From Lactifluus volemus (lineage: Eukaryota; Basidiomycota; Agaricomycetes; Russulales; Russulaceae): a DNA stretch of 64,000 bases. This document shows positions 57,422-64,000 of this stretch, in pieces. The notes under the pieces are model-generated. The model searched no databases and had not been told where the DNA came from. It was given only the letters and a program-made list of their open reading frames with translations. Every line of letters begins with the position of its first letter. Positions within the stretch are counted from its first letter, which is position 1. Both the position numbers and the translations under genes were made by a program. The stretch is from NCBI GenBank assembly GCA_022376515.1, contig WTXI01000026.1, positions 124,001 to 188,000 of the forward strand, read 5' to 3'.

Positions 57422-59225
57422 ATGTCTGATATCTCCGCACTCAAGGATTCTTTCAAGGGAGACATTGTAACTCCTGGTGATGCCGACTATAAAGCGGCGA
57501 TCGCTCGCTGGGCTGTCAACGCCGAGCGCGATGCTCGTGTCGTGGCCTTCGTTAAAGACACAGATGACGTCGCCCTTGCGCTGAAGTATGCGCGGTCAAA
57601 TAATCTGCAAGTTGCGATTCGCTGCGGAGGTCATAGTCCAGGTGGTTCCTCTTCTGCCCAAGACGGACTTGTAGTCGATCTCTCTCGCTATTTCAACTAT
57701 GCGGTCGTCGACCCCGACAAGTACACCGTCCGCGTAGGTGGAGGCAGCATTTGGGAGACTGTTGAAAGAGAATCTATAAAGCATGGTTTAGCGACCGTCG
57801 GGGGACTGTCAATCATGTACGCTTCTTTCTCCCGCAATATCTACGGTTCTGACCCAAGATTCAGACAGGGGTTGCAGGGTATGTCCGTAGTAGCAACGAT
57901 TTACCGCCATATCTCATGTCATTTCAAGTCTCCTTCTCGGGGGAGGTTACGGCTTTCTCACCGGTCAACATGGTACAGTTGTCGATAACCTTCTCCAGGT
58001 TCGTCTCGTCCCCACATGAACTTCAAGTTGTGAGTATACCTGACGGGACTATCATACTAGGCTACCGTCGTAACCGCGGACGGGACTACGCTCACTGCCA
58101 GCGACTCGGAAAATTCAGATTTGTTCTGGGGCATTCGTGGCGGCGGTTCAAACTTTGGCGTCTGCACCGAGTTTATCCTCAGACTACATCCACAACGCCG
58201 CACGGTCTTCGCTGGCATAGTTGCCTTCCCACCTGATGCGATGGATCCCTTAATCACGGTGCTTTCTCAATGGTGGGCAAATGTCAAGGACAATGAAGGA
58301 CTCAGCCTCGTTTTGGGGAAAGATCCGCTTGGCAGGGTCAGTATTGTTTATCTCACCAGTGTTACTGCAGGGCAGCTTACGACACTTTGGCAGGATGCCA
58401 TCATTTTATCTTTGTTTTATAATGGATCTGAGGAAGAGGGGCGTGAAAACTTCAAGGCATTCTATGACTTGAGTAAGTTGGCGGATAAGTGTCCTCTCTG
58501 TGTGTCGCTTATATGAGCAGAGCCCGTATTCGATGGCGCCCGTGAAATGCCTTTCGAGGCGTTAAACGCCATTTCGGTTCGTTGCCTTTCTGTATTCGTA
58601 ACATGCCTTGATTCTTCCGGCGTAGAACCAAGTTTTTGCGCATGGGGATAGTTACTACCTGAAGAGCATCCTTTACTCCAGGCCTCGAACCGAGTTATGA
58701 AACAGCTTTTTGAGAGGGTGCGCGAGCTCAATGCGGCACCTGGGAACGAAATCGAGCACATTTCCTACTTCGACTTCTTTTCGCACCGCAAGGTGGTCTC
58801 CGTTCCCGTGGACGCTACTGCTCATCTTCGCTCTTCTGCTGGCCTGATAGGTTGCGCCCTAAAGTGGAGGAATAACACACCCGCCAATGAGCAGGTTGCA
58901 CGACTTGCTGCGCGAGAACTCACCAACATCGTTACTGCTTCAGATACTCAGCTATCAGATGCGGGGAAAGCTGGATACGGCAATTTCAGTAAGTATCGCT
59001 GTTCCTACTTTTGCATAGCCATGTCAATTGAGGACGCATCACCTAGGTTCTGAGGCTCAGCCAGAGAGTGTGGTCACCCCTACGGGCCACCGAGTACTCG
59101 ACGATTCAAACTCGCGGGCACTATTCGGGTCCAATTATCCCCGTCTACAACGTCTTAAAGCGCGATATGACCCTGAGATCATGTTCTCTAGATGGTACCC
59201 GGTCATCCCCAACTCGGAGGCCTGA
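57422..59225 (+). pseudogene. BBE-like FAD-linked oxidase with probable frameshift
   Basis: Exon 1 (57422-57816) encodes the FAD_binding_4 domain with RCGGHSPGGSSS, whose His is the usual covalent FAD attachment site. Exons 57865-57878, 57929-57998 and from 58061 give TGVAGLLLGGGYGFLTGQHG and then TASDSENSDLFWGIRGGGSNFGVCTEF. The C-terminal BBE segment ends FGSNYPRLQRLKARYDPEIMFSRWY at 59225. In exon 1 the family motif TVNH is encoded one base out of frame after the G-run 57800-57804 (GTCGGGGGACTGTC), so one base is missing. A second shift seems needed near 58690 to enter MKQLFERVREL. The Cys used for a second FAD bond in plant BBE is absent (LTGQHG). It is a pseudogene, or a sequence error at the G-run. 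Confidence 0.7.
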
Positions 59226-59690
59226 CCCTGGTCGTCGTGTTTTCCGGGGGTCATATTATACGACAATCCTGATCCGGTAAATAGTGCCGTTCCGTTTGTC
59301 ATGGAAGATCGATGATTTACACTCCGGGTTGACGTCTTGTTCGATTCTGCGTGTTCTTTTACATACTATGTTTGCGTCTTGTACGTCCTGGGCCTTTTAT
59401 GACGTTTATTAAACATCCCTGCTTTGCACTTTTGGTATATCTCATCCACCTGTCCATATTGAATATATGAGTGTCATCTTGGTTCCCTGGGCCTGGACCA
59501 TCGTCTTGCGTCACTCCGACTCACTGGCCACGTGTAATCTAAGATTCACGTTGACTCGGCCACACTTATCGGATTATTCCGAGCGGAGATTGAATGGAAA
59601 TGACTCAACCCTAATCGCACTATATGATCCCTTTCGTTGATCGTCCGTTGACTCCATCATCATCTTCGAAAGCCACTCGCGCAAAATATA
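59226..59690. other. Intergenic, promoter side of RPL8
   Basis: No gene. The last 60 bp before 59691 are pyrimidine-rich (CCCTTTCGTTGATCG), as common upstream of ribosomal protein genes. Confidence 0.4.
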
Positions 59691-60959
59691 ATGGTAAGAT
59701 TCCAACATTTTGATATTTGCATGGTCTACCCGGAGCTCTCTGCCCATGGTTATATACAAAACTGAACCATTTGGGGCTGGATGGTACGCACTTACTTTGG
59801 ATGTGGTTTGATAGGACTCATCAACTCTCGATTAATGTATCCTAGGCTGTATCAATGTCTGAGAAGGAACATCTTTCCTCTCACATTGCATTTGCTGGGC
59901 TCGGGTACATTCTTATGTGCTGAGCATTAGAGCTCCGGGGAGCCATGTGCTGTCAATGGCTTACACCCATGACTTGTACTGACGCCCCCGTCTCCATGAC
60001 CAGCCTCCCGTCAAGAAAGGAACTGGAAAGAAACCTGCTGCTGCGCCATTTGGTGCGAGCAAACCAGCCAAAGCTGTCAAGAACCCACTATTCGAATCTC
60101 ATCCCAAGAATTTTTCCATTGGTATATACGTTCTTGATTCTCTGGTTTGCGTTGTTAAACCATGCATTTAGGCCAGGATATTCAGCCAAAGCGAGACCTT
60201 ACACGCTTTGTCAAGTGGCCTGAATACATCCGCTTTCAGCGGCAGAAAGTCATTCTATCTCAGCGCTTGAAGGTACCACCGGCGATCGCACAGTTCTCAC
60301 ACACACTCGACAAGAATACTGCCAGCCAGTTATTCAAACTTCTTGACAAGTACCGCCCTGAGACCAAGCAGGAGAAGAAGGCTCGTCTGGCAGCAATTGC
60401 CAAGGCCACCACTGAGGGAAAAAACACACAAAAGGTGAGGCTTAACTACCGTGACCATCAGATCCCCTTTGATTATTCTTGTAGGACACAAAAAAACCCA
60501 TTTATGCGAAATATGGTCTCAACCACGTCGTTGCTCTGGTTGAGGCCAAGAAGGCTGCTCTCGTTGTTCTTGCGCATGATGTTGACCCGATTGAACTCGT
60601 CATTTTCCTTCCTGCCCTCTGTCGTAAGATGGGAATTCCGTATGTCATTGTAAAGGGGAAGGCGCGCCTTGGTACCGTTGTTCACAAGAAGACCGCCGCT
60701 GTAGTTGCCATCCAAGAGGTTCGCAGTGAGGATGACCGAGAACTTGCTTCCCTGATTTCTGCTGCTAAGGCCAACTTGTAAGTATTGCCATCTTGATCCA
60801 TTTCGCATCGCTCATGCTAGTCCTAGCTCTGATAAGTATGAGGAGCAGCGTCGTGTATGGGGTGGAGGTATCCGTGGTAATAAGTCTGCTGATATGCTTC
60901 GGAAGCGGGCAAAAGCTGCTGGTCAAACGATGACTGTGGCTGCGGCGAAGAAGCTTTAA
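59691..60959 (+). CDS. RPL8: 60S ribosomal protein L8 (eL8)
   Basis: Coding exons 60004-60121, 60172-60434, 60485-60777 and 60827-60959, with an ATG-only first coding exon proposed at 59691-59693 (donor GTAAGA; ATG 59781 with donor GTACGC is the alternative). The total is 269 residues. The sequence [23 protein letters not shown], then [69 protein letters not shown] and [27 protein letters not shown] is unmistakable for eL8 (yeast Rpl8, human RPL7A). It is a large-subunit protein containing the L7Ae fold. The five-exon layout with an ATG-split start is usual for fungal ribosomal protein genes. Confidence 0.95.
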
Positions 60960-62116
60960 GTTGACTTAGCATGTGTTTTATGTTGCATGAATTGACATAT
61001 GTTTATGTTGTTATCGACGTTTCATTGTCTTCAATGCGACATTCCCACTTAAATCGAGTCGCAACTGGACTGGTCCTACCATCTAATCAGCAATTCGACA
61101 GAAAATGCGCTCATCAAGCGCCTCGTCGCCCGCGTCATCCTCTCTCCCGCAGGCCCTTGCATCTGCAGGCCACAGCATGGGCAAGGGCTGCTCGCCATGA
61201 GTGACCAGGTGCGCGGGTGACCCGGAGGTACGGGCAACTTCATGTTTGAACCGCACAGCGTACCGCGGCCGCGTTTGGGTACCTGCGGGTTTGGTTCTTT
61301 CTCGACGACACGACCTCCAAAGCGGGTGCCATGAACGTCCGAGCGGTGGTGGTGAGTCCCTTAGTTTCGTTTCTCTCCTTCCGTCTTTCTGCTCTCCTAG
61401 CTTTCACCCGAAATTCGATCAATTTCTGACCGATTTTAGTTAGTACATATGATTAGGTAATCGTGATTGTCAGGCAGCGCACGAATGACTCAGAAGGGTC
61501 TAGGACTCTAGGTCAACTTCACCTGTGTCACTCCCTACTCCATTAGTATTCCATGCCTAACCTTTTACGTTCGTAATGCTCAGGTCCGTCGTGCGCTTCG
61601 GTCACTTATGGCTTCTACCCTGGTCTATCGATCATTGTTATCGAAAACAACTTGAATGACGCCCGTGGAACTGCCTCGACTGTCCCGCGTGGTAACAATT
61701 AGCTAGAAGGCCGTATCAATCAAATGACATCTAATCACGGCATCTCCGAGCGTTGCAATGATGTTCACTCAGGCTAAGGCTCACTGGCAGAGGATGTTCA
61801 AGCCTTCAAGGCCTCAACCGAGTCCGTCTCCTTGGCACCCCCTGCATGTACTCCGGCACTTGGTGAACGAATCGACGATACGTGAGACATACATACTGCA
61901 TTTGGAGGGGTTGGCCCCTATCTCCCTAAGGCCAAATTCCGACTCCGGTTCTGAATTTCCCATCTCGACACCTTGGTGAAGGTTGCTGTGAGAATGCCCA
62001 TCATCAAAGTCGAATATCCACTTGTGTCCCTTAAAGTTTACCGCGCCCATAATATCGTTTTGTATAAAGATGTGTAAATCCAACGTTCTACCAGCATCTT
62101 CCACTCTCTGATATTC
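60960..62116. other. Intergenic between RPL8 and SLATT gene
   Basis: Short frames only. A pair of open pieces on the plus strand (about 61270-61355, reading FFLDDTTSKAGAMNVRA, and 61590-61700, reading VTYGFYPGLSIIVIENN) look coding but could not be joined in phase. They may be debris of an unknown gene. Confidence 0.35.
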
Positions 62117-63262
62117 ATGAGTGCCTCGTTGAGCTCCTCCCCCTCTCAAGCTGGCCCATCAGGTTCCAATCCAGAGCACGAGACTCAAGGTGAGCGTCAG
62201 CCTACGGTCACTACCACGCCGACACCCCCCACGGGACTCCCAGCAGAAGCCACGTCTAATTCCTGTGTTGTGCCAACGCCCTCCCAACCATTGGCCACTG
62301 TGCACTCCTTCACCAAGGCAGAAACCCAAACAAGGCCCCAGTCTGATGTACCACCAAACCTCAGGTTAGTTGCAGAAGAAACGCTCTTTCCAAGACCTCT
62401 TCATGGTTATACCACAGCCCCAAATCGAACAGTGTACACCCGTACAATAACCTCATCACTTTGCGCTGTTCACACGTCCAGCAACTGATCAGTATTTGGT
62501 ACGTTTCGCATGTACCCGCACGTTGCAGCGCGTGTTCATAACGAGGTTTCGGGACAGGGACAATTTCCGGCCGGGTCCGTCGGCACTCGGCTATATCCTA
62601 CTTGGGCTGAAGCACGAAAGCTGAGGGATCGAGCGCACCGGAGGGGTACGCAACATAATTTCAACTCTCCTTCAATCTAGTCACAGTGATATTACTAAAT
62701 TTTCCAGCTACATCAATCATGTATTCTATCAACATAGCAATTGCCCTGGAAATTCTCCTTGGAGCAACCGCGGTTACACTCGCAAGTATCTTGCGCAATA
62801 AGGCAGATGTTCGTCCCACTGCACCCCTGGTCCCCTGCGCCTTTTGTTTTACCTTTCACACCTAGGTTGAAGTACCCGACGCTGTTCTCGCTGGTTGCTC
62901 GACACTCGTCGCATCCTATCTTGCATTTATGAGGGGCTCGAGTGAGCCCGAATCTTCATACCTTCACCAGCACTCGCTAGCCAGTTTCATACGTAAACTC
63001 GAAGCTTTCCTCCTTGACCATGGAACTGAGAATGGAAATGACTACAATAAGGCCGTGGAGACGTTTCGGGAGGAGTTCGACCGACTGCTGATTCCGCCAC
63101 GCTGGAGTACAAGGATGGTCGACTTTCTGTTTGATCGGGAAAAGAAAATCGGGTAAGAACGAGTCATCCTGATCTCTACCACGTGTAGCGCTCTGACGAG
63201 TTTCCTTTGCTTCCAGTGACTCGGAGGAGATCGAGATCAAAAGAACGGGGGATAGAGGTTGA
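62117..63262 (+). CDS. Fungal SLATT-domain membrane protein
   Basis: The start at 62117 opens a Ser/Thr/Pro-rich N-terminal region (MSASLSSSPSQAGPSG). A later exon (about 62534-62648) reads VGTRLYPTWAEARKLRDRAHRR. After a spliced acceptor at about 62706 come YSINIAIALEILLGATAV (helix 1), AVLAGCSTLVASYLAFMRGSSEPE (helix 2 with the conserved TLVASYLA--RGS-EPE phrase) and FIRKLEAFLLDHGTENG. The last intron 63153-63216 leads to DSEEIEIKRTGDRG and the stop at 63262. SLATT (SMODS- and SLOG-associating two-helix) proteins are predicted membrane effectors of conflict systems in bacteria; fungal versions have no proven role. The introns at about 62366-62533 and around 62770-62867 are not fully resolved. 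Confidence 0.75.
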
Positions 63263-64000
63263 AGTTTTACAAGTTGGGACCATGGTCAGCATAGCCGGCA
63301 CGATGGAATGACATGACATCCGCTATCTACCCATGCTCTGACACTGGCATGACACGATTTCATTCTCTCGCGCTTCACGAGCCTCACGAGGCGCATATCG
63401 GGACCAGTTTATGAGTATGCTACTAGTACGTAAATGTGACACTTTAGTTGGATCTATATCTTCTCCGCGCGTCATGGACTTCTTCCGTGATTGGCCGAGG
63501 TATCTGCCGGATCACTGGGCTTTACTTCCCTTCCAGAACCCGCTTTTAGGCGGTCAGGTAGCGGCGAGGCCGATCTTGTATTTGAACATGCGACTCGGAC
63601 CTGGATCGCCACCCTATCTCCAGCCTCGCCTCGCTCGAACCACGCGCTCACCCTAGTCTGTACAATCACAAGCGCGCACACTCTAGTGGGGCATGCTGTC
63701 TGCGCCCCTGCTTCATACCTAAAGGGCCAAAGGCCATCACAATGAATATATACATCAGGTATCAGGCACGCGCGCTGCTGCACTTGCTAGATGTTACGAT
63801 CGTACTGTAATTAATATCAAAGTTACCATCAAAGGAAAGTGAGACAAATGATGATCGGATCAAAGGTAACTTGTCCAAGAGAACATCGTGTCTGATATTT
63901 ACATACTCGTGACTAATAATTGTGATCAATAGGACAATGCGATGTGGAAGTCTGGTTGGGGAGGGTGACTCTGAGGATGGCCTGTTCGTATGCTACGAGA
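63263..64000. other. Right-end flank, no gene recognised
   Basis: Opposing short frames (63411-63656 and 63491-63745 plus, 63472-63783 minus) without domains. Nothing recognised up to the window edge. Confidence 0.4.

Noticed and set aside
59784..60003. snoRNA in the first RPL8 intron
   Set aside because: The intron is long, which is typical of snoRNA hosts, but no clear C/D or H/ACA box pair was found.

Overview
The window is nuclear DNA of a mushroom-forming basidiomycete (Agaricomycetes). The genes are split by short GT-AG introns of about 50-70 nt. Families typical of this group are present: NACHT-WD40 NLR-like receptors with a C2-like N-terminus, DUF6535 and DUF6533 membrane proteins, an OTT_1508-like deaminase, fungal SLATT, and a BBE-like oxidase. 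They sit beside eukaryotic housekeeping genes: MON2, a KRE2/MNT1 mannosyltransferase and ribosomal protein eL8. The species cannot be named from sequence alone.

Layout. 0-3.6 kb: two minus-strand LINE fragments separated by an LTR- or promoter-like segment with eight TGA(G/C)TCA sites. 3.6-10.2 kb: a diverged tandem duplication carrying two intact six-exon genes for four-helix MARVEL-like membrane proteins (minus strand), each preceded by a remnant of an NLR 5' end. 10.5-16.0 kb: a complete-looking C2/NACHT/WD40 receptor, NLR-A (minus). 16.2-16.9 kb: a non-autonomous DNA transposon. 17.4-18.9 kb: OTT_1508-like deaminase (minus). 19.5-26.0 kb: MON2 (minus).

25.2-37.4 kb is a segmental duplication. 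Unit 1 starts inside MON2. Unit 2 begins with a copy of the MON2 5' exons, and a short unit 3 abuts the second receptor. Each full unit carries NLR C-terminal debris, a decayed unknown gene, an intact DUF6535 gene and a truncated DUF6535 gene (plus strand). 37.3-43.8 kb: NLR-B (minus), a close paralogue of NLR-A, broken in its WD40 exon by a roughly 0.9-kb poly(A)-tailed retro-insertion with a 16-bp target-site duplication. 44.2 kb: another scrap of MON2.

From 45 kb on the genes are mostly plus-strand: an 11-exon GT15 mannosyltransferase (45.0-46.8), an F-box protein (48.0-49.5), a DUF6533 membrane protein (53.3-54.8), a lone copia-type gag gene (55.8-56.5), a BBE-like FAD oxidase with a probable frameshift (57.4-59.2), RPL8 (59.7-61.0) and a SLATT-domain protein (62.1-63.3).

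Taken together, conserved Golgi, secretory and ribosomal genes alternate with a fast-changing accessory cluster: two NLRs and scattered NLR debris, DUF6535 tandem copies, a deaminase, SLATT and MARVEL duplicates. I read the accessory part as a candidate allorecognition or innate-immunity-like region under birth-and-death evolution. That is an inference from gene content, not something the sequence proves.
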